A program made the translations under genes and the position numbers. A stretch of DNA of 32,581 bases from CAYRZL01 sp964428795 (lineage in GTDB: Bacteria; Bacillota; Clostridia; Lachnospirales; Lachnospiraceae). This document shows, piece by piece, positions 25,352 to 31,063 of this stretch (positions are counted from its first letter, which is position 1; every line of letters begins with the position of its first letter). The notes beneath the pieces were generated by a model. It was not told the origin of the DNA. It saw only the letters and a program-made list of their open reading frames with translations, and searched no databases. The DNA lies in assembly GCA_964428795.1 (NCBI GenBank), contig CAYRZL010000022.1:1-32581 (forward strand), read 5' to 3'.

Positions 25352-25417
25352 CGAACAGTCCCGTACACTTCCGAACAACATCGAACAGAAACGAACAGAA
25401 ACGAACAGAAACGAACG
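25342..25417. repeat. eight hexamers phased at exactly 10 bp (CGAACA-type) upstream of the late promoter
   Basis: Plus-strand hexamers begin at 25342 (CGAATA), 25352 (CGAACA), 25362 (CGTACA), 25372, 25382, 25392, 25402 (all CGAACA) and 25412 (CGAACG). The central copies are full 10-mers CGAACAGAAA; the rest keep only the hexamer while the spacer varies, so it is the hexamer and its phase that are conserved. A 10-bp period puts every copy on one face of the helix. The array lies between the DUF1492-type regulator gene and the -35 box, which fits binding sites for that activator. Confidence 0.9.
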
Positions 25418-25440
25418 TCACAGGCATAAAACAGAGGGCA

Positions 25441-25839
25441 TCAAATGCCCTCCAAAAATATACGGTAGCACATTACACGTACTCTGTCCTCGGTATAATA
25501 TTGGTCCATCGAACGAGCCACGGATTTCCAGCTCATTCCTCTGATAAATCGCAGCCGCAAAGCAGTTCGTGTTTCAATTCCTTTAACAGTCTTAATCCAC
25601 TCTCTGACGGCTGCTTCTCTCTGCTGGATTTTGGTTTTCATGTCTTCTAATTCTTCTTCCGCATCCGCAATGGCCGCTGCTGTATCTCCTACCGCATCGG
25701 ACTTGCCACTACCATGCGGCATACCAGTCATTTTCTGTGCGCCTGGTTCTGCACGCAGCCGTAATCTTTTAACCAATTCAGTGCCCTTCTGAAATTCGCA
25801 CTTCATCTGGTACAGTTCATCTAACTCTGACCATGTCAT
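25441..25839 (-). CDS. DUF1492 / RinA-ArpU-type late transcription regulator
   Basis: This encodes 132 aa. I start at the ATG at 25839 (MTWSELDELYQMK) behind GAGGAGG; the earlier in-frame start lacks support. The family pattern is clear: PGAQKMTGMPHGSGKSDAVGD, a central coiled coil (AAAIADAEEELEDMKTKIQQRE), then a sigma-region-4-like helix-turn-helix (TALRLRFIRGMSWKSVARSM). Such proteins switch on packaging and structural genes. Its position directly before the phased array and the promoter supports a role as the late activator. Confidence 0.82.
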   Translation of the reverse strand: MTWSELDELYQMKCEFQKGTELVKRLRLRAEPGAQKMTGMPHGSGKSDAVGDTAAAIADAEEELEDMKTKIQQREAAVREWIKTVKGIETRTALRLRFIRGMSWKSVARSMDQYYTEDRVRVMCYRIFLEGI

Positions 25840-25867
25840 GATGTAAGACCTCCTCAGTTGAAACAGC

Positions 25868-25891
25868 AAAACCCGCAGCACTTGCCACGGG
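25868..25891 (-). terminator. hairpin terminator-like element after the solitary CRISPR repeat
   Basis: On the minus strand CCCGTGGC and GCTGCGGG form an 8-bp stem (two G-U pairs) with an AAGT loop, followed by TTTT then GCTGTTT. It lies about 38 nt after the repeat and before the regulator's ribosome binding site. The short T-run makes efficiency uncertain. Confidence 0.5.
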
Positions 25892-25929
25892 TCTGCCGGA
25901 TAATTTAGAAATTAGGGGATGACATAACT

Positions 25930-25963
25930 GTTTTCAATCCACGCACCCCTTGCGGGGTGCGAC
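25930..25963 (-). CRISPR. solitary type I-C CRISPR repeat (candidate RNA anti-CRISPR, Racr)
   Basis: Read on the minus strand, the 34-nt element starts GTCGCACCCC, has loop GCAA, closes with GGGGTGC and ends GTGGATTGAAAAC. This is the complete type I-C repeat, with the 7-bp GCACCCC/GGGGTGC stem and the 3' ATTGAAA that becomes the crRNA 5' handle. There is one copy only: no second repeat, spacer or cas gene lies nearby. A structured segment (GCCGG/CCGGC, 25985-25969) precedes it, a tRNA gene with its own promoter lies upstream and a terminator-like hairpin lies downstream. Solitary phage repeats are known to act as RNA decoys that capture Cas proteins (Racrs); that role is inferred here. Confidence 0.85.
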
Positions 25964-26016
25964 AGGTTGCCGGTCTATTCCCGGCTGTCAATCGAAAGGA
26001 TCTTGAAATTAAGTAC

Positions 26017-26092
26017 TGGAGCTACCGGAGAGATTCGAACTCTCGACCTGCTGATTACAAATCAGCTGCTCTACCAATTGAGCTATGATAGC
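26017..26092 (-). tRNA. tRNA-Thr (anticodon UGU)
   Basis: A complete 76-nt cloverleaf folds on the minus strand: acceptor GCTATCA/CGGTAGC (one A-C mismatch at 7-66), D stem GCTC/GAGC, anticodon stem GCTGA/TCAGC with loop TTTGTAA (anticodon TGT), variable loop AGGTC, T stem GAGAG/CTCTC with TTCGAAT, and an encoded CCA. It reads ACA codons. It lies between early and late genes rather than at a phage end, so it is more likely carried cargo than an attachment site. Confidence 0.95.
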
Positions 26093-26097
26093 AAATG

Positions 26098-26143
26098 ACC
26101 GCCCGATGGAACGAGCGGTGCATCTTTTCTGGAGGTAAAAGAT
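26098..26143 (-). promoter_or_regulatory. two hairpins in the tRNA precursor leader
   Basis: On the minus strand ATCTTTT/AAAAGAT (26143-26122, loop ACCTCCAG) is followed by ACCGCTCG/CGGGCGGT (26119-26098, loop TTCCAT, one G-U pair). They occupy most of the roughly 72-nt leader between the promoter and the tRNA. They could protect the transcript or guide processing. Confidence 0.6.
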
Positions 26144-26170
26144 TTGGATGACACTGTCCTAACCGAAACC

Positions 26171-26179
26171 ATTATAACA
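26171..26179 (-). promoter_or_regulatory. extended -10 promoter for the tRNA / CRISPR-repeat unit
   Basis: The minus strand reads TGTTATAAT, a perfect TATAAT with the TG extension. No good -35 at 17 bp is present, which extended -10 promoters tolerate. It begins 19 bp after the stop of the 97-aa regulator gene and would transcribe tRNA-Thr and then the solitary repeat. Confidence 0.65.
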
Positions 26180-26197
26180 CATTACTGCTGTATAAAT

Positions 26198-26491
26198 TTA
26201 TTCAAATAACATGGTTCCCAGCTTATCTAATGCCTTCCGTTTAAGCTTATACGGCATAGACTGTGTTATGTGCAATGTCTGTTCCGCTTTTCGGACACGC
26301 TGCATCCGGCTCTTTCTTGGGTCACACATAATCCTTAAGATTTCCCGATTTTCAGTTGATAGTTTCTCCCATGCATTTTGAAAGGCAGCTACTTCTTCTA
26401 ATGTGCTGAATGCTTCGGTCACTCCATCCTTTATAACCGCCGAAACTATATTTTCAACGGTTTCCCGTTTCGCTATGTATGTCTCAAACAT
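26198..26491 (-). CDS. small sigma-region-4-like regulator
   Basis: This encodes 97 aa with GAGGT 7 nt before the ATG. The N-terminal helix (FETYIAKRETVENIVSAVIKDG) is followed by NAWEKLSTENREILRIMCD and a terminal HITQSMPYKLKRKALDKL. The pattern LSxENREILRI followed by a recognition-helix-like segment recalls sigma region 4 and the ArpU-type phage regulators. It lies upstream of the tRNA promoter and of the second regulator at 25.4-25.8 kb. Its target is unknown. Confidence 0.6.
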   Translation of the reverse strand: MFETYIAKRETVENIVSAVIKDGVTEAFSTLEEVAAFQNAWEKLSTENREILRIMCDPRKSRMQRVRKAEQTLHITQSMPYKLKRKALDKLGTMLFE

Positions 26492-26555
26492 TTTCTACCT
26501 CGCCTTTGCTGTAGCCGTATGGCATCAACAACTTAATAAATCGTTTACGTTTCAT
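26484..26555 (-). CDS. 23-aa basic phage peptide
   Basis: The peptide MKRKRFIKLLMPYGYSKGEV plus three residues begins 5 nt after a near-perfect AAAGGGAGG and overlaps the start of the next gene by 8 bp, so it may couple its translation. Very short peptides beginning MKRKRFIKLLM are common at this position in Firmicute phages. It is too short for a domain assignment. Confidence 0.65.
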   Translation of the reverse strand: MKRKRFIKLLMPYGYSKGEVENV

Positions 26556-26598
26556 AGTTACCTCCCTTTTCGTACATACTGTCTCTGAGGTGATTGAT

Positions 26599-26766
26599 AT
26601 GTCAAATATTGAACTGCCCCTCGACTTCGGCATGGCTTTAGCCCAAAATGAAGCTGCTATGAAAAAATTTGAATCAATGACAGAATCAGAAAAACAAGCT
26701 ATTCTCCAGCAGACACACAGCGTTAAATCAAAGCGAGAAATGCATCAATTGGTTTCCAGTCTTTAA
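26599..26766 (+). CDS. conserved 55-aa protein on the opposite strand
   Basis: The ATG at 26599 has GAGGTG 6 nt upstream. The protein contains DFGMALAQNEAAMKKFESMTESEKQAI, LQQTHSVKSKREMHQLVSSL, a short conserved protein type I recognise from Clostridia genomes, where it is usually uncharacterised and resembles the end of YdeI/OmpD-associated proteins. It faces away from all large genes in the window and shares its strand only with the next small frame and a terminator, so it looks like an independent inserted gene. Confidence 0.75.
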   Translation: MSNIELPLDFGMALAQNEAAMKKFESMTESEKQAILQQTHSVKSKREMHQLVSSL

Positions 26767-26819
26767 CCGTTCTTGGATATTACGCTTTTCGTGCGGCATA
26801 CTATTTCCGGGGTGATCTT

Positions 26820-26987
26820 GTGTCAACATCAATGAAAGCCAATACAACCGAGGATTTACGCATCAATCCGCAGCTGCGCTTATGTGCAAAATTTGACGCT
26901 ACCAGCATTGCCGAATTTCCAGTCGCATCACGTGGCGACATGGGTATTCGTGTCTTAGACAACTGTGCCGAGGAGCATATCATGTAG
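26820..26987 (+). CDS. possible 55-aa protein, plus strand
   Basis: A GTG at 26820 lies 5 nt after GGGGTG and opens a 55-codon frame ending TAG. The sequence includes ANTTEDLRINPQLRLCAKFD and ATSIAEFPVASRGDMGIRVL, without a family I can name. It lies 53 bp after the previous plus-strand gene and before a strong plus-strand terminator, which supports it being expressed. A competing minus-strand frame here has no ribosome binding site. Confidence 0.5.
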   Translation: MSTSMKANTTEDLRINPQLRLCAKFDATSIAEFPVASRGDMGIRVLDNCAEEHIM

Positions 26988-27068
26988 CTCCTGCCGCCGT
27001 ATGGCGGCTACTTACTCCCGTAATACCACACAAAAAACCGCAATGCACATTATAAAAATCAAATCATC

Positions 27069-27194
27069 TCAGTAATTTCGAGAGGACTCAATCTCCCTCT
27101 CGTTTTTCGTCCATCCACGATGTTTTGGAAAATGGCTGATAATCCATTGTGCGATAGACCACTTTGCACCGGGATATTTGATTACTGCATTCAT
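27069..27194 (-). pseudogene. N-terminal stub of a D12-class (Dam-like) adenine methyltransferase
   Basis: From the ATG at 27194 the frame reads MNAVIKYPGAKWSIAQWIIS then HFPKHRG, the opening of phage Dam-type methylases with the S-adenosylmethionine motif PGAK. After about 26 residues similarity ends and the frame runs through unrelated sequence to a stop at 27069, in total 41 aa. The expected LEPFFGSG and DPPY motifs are missing. The break falls near the plus-strand terminator, suggesting the rest of the gene was replaced when the small plus-strand cassette arrived. Confidence 0.7.
27079..27107 (+). terminator. rho-independent terminator of the plus-strand cassette
   Basis: CGAGAGG and CCTCTCG form a perfect 7-bp stem with a 10-nt loop, followed by TTTTT. 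The T-run exists only on the plus strand, so it ends transcription from the two small plus-strand genes and keeps it from running into the minus-strand operon. Confidence 0.8.
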
Positions 27195-27241
27195 GTCTCA
27201 GTCGCCCTCCAGTTCCATAGATTTACCACAAAATCTTTTGA

Positions 27242-27361
27242 TCAAAAGTGCTGTGTGCCGCATCCGCACATATTACACTGCACCCAAAACACAGAATTCT
27301 GAAATTCATAAATCCAAGCGCGACACCCGCAAAACGGGCACGGTTGTAACTCAATTCCCAT
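27242..27361 (-). CDS. 39-aa zinc-ribbon protein (Lar-like restriction alleviation family)
   Basis: The ATG at 27361 lies 6 nt after GGAG and overlaps the end of the YopX-family gene by 11 bp. The protein begins MGIELQPCPFCG and has a second pair QCNMCGCG, so two CxxC knuckles make one zinc ribbon. Short proteins beginning LxPCPFCG are often annotated as Lar-type, after the Rac prophage protein that moderates type I restriction. At this length it may only be a zinc-binding module; the anti-restriction role is inferred from the family. Confidence 0.7.
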   Translation of the reverse strand: MGIELQPCPFCGCRAWIYEFQNSVFWVQCNMCGCGTQHF

Positions 27362-27785
27362 CTTTAGCTCCTTCCAGCAGTTCCGGATTATCCCAACGGT
27401 TTCCGATAACTTGAAATTGCGATTCAAGATCAAAGTCGTTGCAACCGTAACTCCACCAGCCGCCATTATTTCTTGAAGGAATCTCGTTGAAACAAAGACC
27501 ACATGCATCATCAAAGATTACTTCCACATTGTACTGATAGTCATATCCATTATGATCGAATACTGTCAGTACGCCGATATCTCCATGAAAGATTCTCTTC
27601 TCGTTTTCGTCCTGCTCCCCTGTCCAGATACCAAGCGTTTCTTCGTCAATAAATACTGTTCGGTTGTCTTCATCTGGATTGGCGGCAGGAATGTACATTT
27701 GACAGCAATCTACTCCTCTGAGTGGGTAGCCATATACCCACTTTTTCGTTTCGCTCCCCTTTGCTCTCCATAAAAGATTATTCAT
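27351..27785 (-). CDS. YopX family protein
   Basis: This encodes 144 aa with an ATGA overlap to the upstream gene and GGAG 8 nt before the ATG. The YopX pattern is present: FRAK-like start (LLWRAKGSETKKWVYGY), GIWTGEQDENEKRIFHGDIGVL and the C-terminal FQVIGNRWDNPELLEGAK. YopX proteins occur widely in phages and conjugative elements of Firmicutes, with no established biochemical role. Confidence 0.88.
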   Translation of the reverse strand: MNNLLWRAKGSETKKWVYGYPLRGVDCCQMYIPAANPDEDNRTVFIDEETLGIWTGEQDENEKRIFHGDIGVLTVFDHNGYDYQYNVEVIFDDACGLCFNEIPSRNNGGWWSYGCNDFDLESQFQVIGNRWDNPELLEGAKDGN

Positions 27786-28108
27786 GTGACGGTCTCCTCT
27801 CCCCCGAAGGTTTTTATGTACTTCTGTGCCATTGCAGCCACCTGCATAGCTTCAATCATCAGGCACTTGGCAGAAACATAAATGTCCTCAGCAAAACTTA
27901 ATGCCTCCTGGTCAGCATCATGAAAAACGCCACTCCGTAAACCATCGAACGCTGATTCGCAGTCGATCATGCTGGTTCGTGCTTCATCGACTTCTTCCTC
28001 AATCACACCCATTCCGTCATGATGCGTCTTAAAGAGACCGTTTGCTTCAATGCCGTCGAACATTTCCTGCTGAATCAAGGCTTCACAGGCTTTCTCATGC
28101 TTCGTCAT
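27782..28108 (-). CDS. conserved phage protein of unknown function, acidic and helical
   Basis: This encodes 108 aa if it starts at the ATG at 28108, overlapping the end of the ParB-family gene by 14 bp; longer starts lie deep inside that gene. It contains THHDGMGVIEEEVDEARTSM, a motif that recurs in small early phage proteins and slightly recalls MazG-like helices, then helices rich in Ala and Met. I do not recognise a defined family. Confidence 0.65.
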   Translation of the reverse strand: MTKHEKACEALIQQEMFDGIEANGLFKTHHDGMGVIEEEVDEARTSMIDCESAFDGLRSGVFHDADQEALSFAEDIYVSAKCLMIEAMQVAAMAQKYIKTFGGEETVT

Positions 28109-29465
28109 CGTTCCGACATCCATCTTTCTTAAACAGCGAATGTGTTCCATCCTGCATCTGCTTTTCTTCATCAGACATTTCATATCCTAAAGAGCACAAT
28201 AGATTATACAGCTCGTTCAGCTTGTCATTATTAATATGCTTTCCATCCCAACTGCTGTATCCTTCCCTTGAATCATCACCCTGAGCCGCATATGCAACGA
28301 GCAATGCCGCTTTCTCTGGTGCACACTTTATTTTCTCTTTCATCATGCGATACTGTTCGTCTTCCGATACCGAATCGTTCTGAATCGGAATGTCCATAAA
28401 TTCAAAGAACTCATCAGAAATGGAAGCGAATGATTCAATCATGGTGAGTGCGGTCAAAGCAACGATTTCGCCAAGATGCTGTTTTGCGGTAGCATTGGAT
28501 ACTCCTAAGACAAATTCTTTTCTTAATTCATATGCCCGTTTCATTTCATCAAAAATAGATGCACGTCTTTCTTCCTCAGCCTTGCGTTCACACTCAGCTG
28601 CGGCAGCTTCTTCTTCATCAGCTGTAATAACTCCACGTTCCTTATACAGGTCAACTTCCTTACCATCACGGCAAACATGGTAATAGTACTGGACCTTTCC
28701 TGCATCCTCCGGAACAGTCAGTAGCACCTTGGATTTATTCCACTGGTTGTAACTTTTAACGTACTTGTACTTTTGATAGAGGGATTCCCCTTCATCTACC
28801 GTAGCTTCTTTAGCAAATGAGGTGATGGCCTTCAAGCATTCTTCAATCCATGCACGTGCCTTTTCAGTTTCCAATGCGCTGGATAATTTTGCTTTGAAAT
28901 TGTTCGTGCCAACAGCTTCCAATACCTGATTTTTCAGCTCGGGATCCTGAATCTTGTCCAGTTCCATATAATCCTGCAATGTTGCTCCTCTTTCGCAAGA
29001 CTTCTTGAACTCTTCCTGATCCAGTTCCAACAGCTTCACCCTGCGGCGAACCGTACTTTCGGAGAATCCGGTTTTCTCAGCACAGGATTTTACGCTCTCG
29101 CCCAGATTGAGCATCAGCTGAAATCCTTGCGCCTGTTCGTATACCGTGAGATCACTGCGCTGCATATTTTCGAGCAGCATTGTTGCTACCTGCTGTTGCA
29201 GATTCATGTCCGATATCACACATGGTACTGCTTCCAAGCCTGCCATTTTAGCAGCAGCCAAACGCCGATGCCCAATGACTACTGTGTAACCCCCGTTCCA
29301 TAGTCCGCTTATTTCACCGTATCGTTTCACCACGGTGAGATTCTGCATCACACCATTTGCTCTTATGCTGTCCGTAAGCTCGGACAAATCTCCTAAATCT
29401 TTTCGCGGATTGTTTGGATGCGTCCAAATACTATTCGTGGGGATGTACTGTAATTTCTGTTCCAT
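28095..29465 (-). CDS. ParB/Spo0J-family DNA-binding protein
   Basis: This encodes 456 aa behind AAGGAGG. Residues ~1-100 are the ParB nuclease-like CTP-binding domain (NPRKDLGDLSELTDSIRANG, GYTVVIGHRRLAAAKMAG). Residues ~100-160 hold the helix-turn-helix (ENMQRSDLTVYEQAQGFQLM, KTGFSESTVRRRVKLLEL). The rest (160-456) is a phage-specific extension with an acidic coiled segment near ADEEEAAAAECERKAEEERR. Phage ParB-like proteins of this length occur in early regions and may act in partition, transcription or replication control. The 24-bp palindrome just upstream could be its own site. Confidence 0.85.
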   Translation of the reverse strand: MEQKLQYIPTNSIWTHPNNPRKDLGDLSELTDSIRANGVMQNLTVVKRYGEISGLWNGGYTVVIGHRRLAAAKMAGLEAVPCVISDMNLQQQVATMLLENMQRSDLTVYEQAQGFQLMLNLGESVKSCAEKTGFSESTVRRRVKLLELDQEEFKKSCERGATLQDYMELDKIQDPELKNQVLEAVGTNNFKAKLSSALETEKARAWIEECLKAITSFAKEATVDEGESLYQKYKYVKSYNQWNKSKVLLTVPEDAGKVQYYYHVCRDGKEVDLYKERGVITADEEEAAAAECERKAEEERRASIFDEMKRAYELRKEFVLGVSNATAKQHLGEIVALTALTMIESFASISDEFFEFMDIPIQNDSVSEDEQYRMMKEKIKCAPEKAALLVAYAAQGDDSREGYSSWDGKHINNDKLNELYNLLCSLGYEMSDEEKQMQDGTHSLFKKDGCRNDDEA

Positions 29466-29504
29466 AATTATCCTCCTTAGACGCGCTGTAAGCGCTCTGT
29501 TTGT

Positions 29505-29528
29505 GTCAGGTATATAACTATACCTGAC
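29505..29528. promoter_or_regulatory. 24-bp perfect palindrome upstream of the ParB-family gene
   Basis: Arms GTCAGGTATA and TATACCTGAC flank a 4-bp centre. It lies in the 110-bp gap before the ParB-family gene, about 40 bp from its start codon. As DNA it is an operator-like site; as RNA it is a strong hairpin in the leader. A second smaller inverted repeat (CTCGTG/CACGAG) is at 29556-29571. Confidence 0.75.
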
Positions 29529-29575
29529 GCAAACAAAATCAATTCTAGTTCAGTTCTCGTGGATTCACGAGTATA

Positions 29576-29998
29576 TCAACGGCTTGTGTACTCTGATTCA
29601 TCCGACTCATCATCTTCTGGAACGATGATATCCGGCAACTTGATCTTGTTCTCGACATCCATACGGTGTACGTACTGGCAGTACAGCGTGTGCATCTTTT
29701 TGAACAGATTCTTCACCTTTGCAAATAGCGAATCCGGGATTGTAAAGGTCTTCGATGTACGATAAATCAGTTCTCCATCCTTAAACGCAAACATGATGTA
29801 TGCATCAGGACTGGTATAATTACCTTCGTCTGCTTCGTTGCTTTCCAGCATCGACATCTGATTATCCATACCGCCTGCCGGCCGGATAGTCAGCGTGATC
29901 GGATAACGATTATAGCTGAATTTATAAATCAGATCGTTCTTGTCACAGATACCGTCCAGCTTCTTTCCCAGAATACCGAGCTTATCCATTTCATTCAT
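29576..29998 (-). CDS. conserved phage protein of unknown function
   Basis: This encodes 140 aa, GGAGG 7 nt before the ATG. The first part is mixed alpha/beta (LGILGKKLDGICDKNDLIYK, YPITLTIRPAGGMDNQMSML), then TSPDAYIMFAFKDGELIYRT, a helix (FAKVKNLFKKMHTLYCQYVH) and an acidic end (PEDDESDESEYTSR). I recognise this general type from Clostridia phage early regions but know no function. It sits between the 183-aa protein and the palindrome. Confidence 0.7.
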   Translation of the reverse strand: MNEMDKLGILGKKLDGICDKNDLIYKFSYNRYPITLTIRPAGGMDNQMSMLESNEADEGNYTSPDAYIMFAFKDGELIYRTSKTFTIPDSLFAKVKNLFKKMHTLYCQYVHRMDVENKIKLPDIIVPEDDESDESEYTSR

Positions 29999-30010
29999 AA
30001 TGCTTCCTCC

Positions 30011-30562
30011 TCAATTGCCAACAACTTCTGCCAATCCAACAACTTCTGCCAATTTCTCTCCCAATTGCTTTGTAGCAAGTTCTCTGACCTGTTCTTTAAT
30101 TTTCTTGGTCGCTGTGTTTACAGCATCTTTAATCGCATGTTCCATTTCCCAGTCAACAGATTTGTGGACAATATAGTCAACTCTTGTCTTATATTTAGCC
30201 CAACTAGATTTTGTTGCTTTGCCGTTTTCATCTACTGGCTGATACATAAACTCATCACAAGCCTTTTTAAGTTTCTGAGTTACGGTAACTCCGCTCTCTA
30301 CAACATCTCCCCATGAGTCTGTAATATTTTTGGGAGTATTGAAAAACTCTTGCATAAGGTCATTCAGTTTTTGAGAAATCTCTTCTTCTAAAGCTTCCAT
30401 CTTTGCGTTGAGCAGGCGGTTAGCTTCTGTTTCAAGACTCTGTGTAATACGTTCTCCGACCTCAGAAACAATTTTAGATACAATTTGACTCTTCAGTTCA
30501 TCATCCAGCGAACCATCTTCTTCAAAGTAATCCAATTCGACTGAAATATTAAATTTTGCCAT
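30011..30562 (-). CDS. helical early protein of unknown function
   Basis: This encodes 183 aa after GGAGG. It is strongly helical: KSQIVSKIVSEVGERITQSL, LNAKMEALEEEISQKLNDLM and AIKDAVNTATKKIKEQVREL, with heptad-like spacing that suggests a coiled coil or multimer. The C-terminus reads GEKLAEVVGLAEVVGN, an exact six-residue duplication caused by an 18-bp tandem repeat. It overlaps the RuvC-like gene by 14 bp. The function is unknown. Confidence 0.7.
   Translation of the reverse strand: MAKFNISVELDYFEEDGSLDDELKSQIVSKIVSEVGERITQSLETEANRLLNAKMEALEEEISQKLNDLMQEFFNTPKNITDSWGDVVESGVTVTQKLKKACDEFMYQPVDENGKATKSSWAKYKTRVDYIVHKSVDWEMEHAIKDAVNTATKKIKEQVRELATKQLGEKLAEVVGLAEVVGN
30018..30053. repeat. 18-bp perfect tandem duplication inside a coding region
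   Basis: CCAACAACTTCTGCCAAT occurs twice head to tail at 30018 and 30036. It adds six residues in frame at the C-terminus of the helical early protein. It is probably a recent slippage event. Confidence 0.95.
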
Positions 30563-31061
30563 TATTTTTTCCTCCTGTTTTTTTCAAATGTGTTTCGATA
30601 TATGTCAGCCCCACAGCATATGCCGCCCATATATCTGCTTTGAATCCGTAGAACCAATCTGGATTCTTCTTAGTCCCTTTTCCATTTTTTAGATCATGTT
30701 TTGCAAATCTATCGATTAGCGCCCTGCGGATTGTTGAATCATTCGCTTTGCTGCTGTGGCAAATGTGATTCTTTTCCTCAATTCGGTAAACTAGTGTCGG
30801 ATCCTTTCCTGTTTTCGATTTTGCAATTTCCGCAAATCGTCCAATCCAGACCGCTGTATCAAAAACATCTTTGCCAACTGGCATTCCATAGCTGGCGATC
30901 ATTTCAATCGCTACAAAATGGTTTTCTCCTGCTCTCGTCAACAAAACATTCTTTATTTCCGCATTATCTGCTTTGATATATCTCACCGGTTTCAGGGTTT
31001 CAGTATCAATGATGCACAATGCGCTCTGGACGTTTCCGGGATCAATTGCTATTACTTTCAT
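30549..31061 (-). CDS. RuvC-like Holliday junction resolvase
   Basis: This encodes 170 aa from the ATG at 31061, 6 nt after GGAGG. The RNase-H-like fold is evident: VIAIDPGNVQSAL (Asp7), FVAIEMIASYGMPVG (Glu53) and GFKADIWAAYAVGL (Asp143), which supply the acidic metal-binding residues of RuvC-type nucleases. Phage resolvases debranch replicated DNA before packaging. It is followed by an overlapping helical gene and preceded by the helicase loader at 2 bp. Confidence 0.82.
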   Translation of the reverse strand: MKVIAIDPGNVQSALCIIDTETLKPVRYIKADNAEIKNVLLTRAGENHFVAIEMIASYGMPVGKDVFDTAVWIGRFAEIAKSKTGKDPTLVYRIEEKNHICHSSKANDSTIRRALIDRFAKHDLKNGKGTKKNPDWFYGFKADIWAAYAVGLTYIETHLKKTGGKNNGKI

Positions 31062-31063
31062 AG

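Noticed and set aside
25382..25416. The 10-bp repeats as replication origin iterons
   Set aside because: The replication genes are 6 kb away, while the array abuts a promoter and a regulator gene, so a transcriptional role is favoured. It cannot be excluded from sequence alone.
25868..25985. A true CRISPR array
   Set aside because: Only one repeat is present. The hairpin about 38 nt further on (25872-25891) is spacer-distant but does not match the repeat sequence, so it is treated as a terminator.
26017..26092. tRNA gene as prophage attachment site
   Set aside because: The tRNA is complete, has its own promoter, lies between early and late genes and no integrase is adjacent.
26801..26983. 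60-codon minus-strand open frame
   Set aside because: It has no ribosome binding site and lies opposite a plus-strand frame that has one and is followed by a plus-strand terminator.
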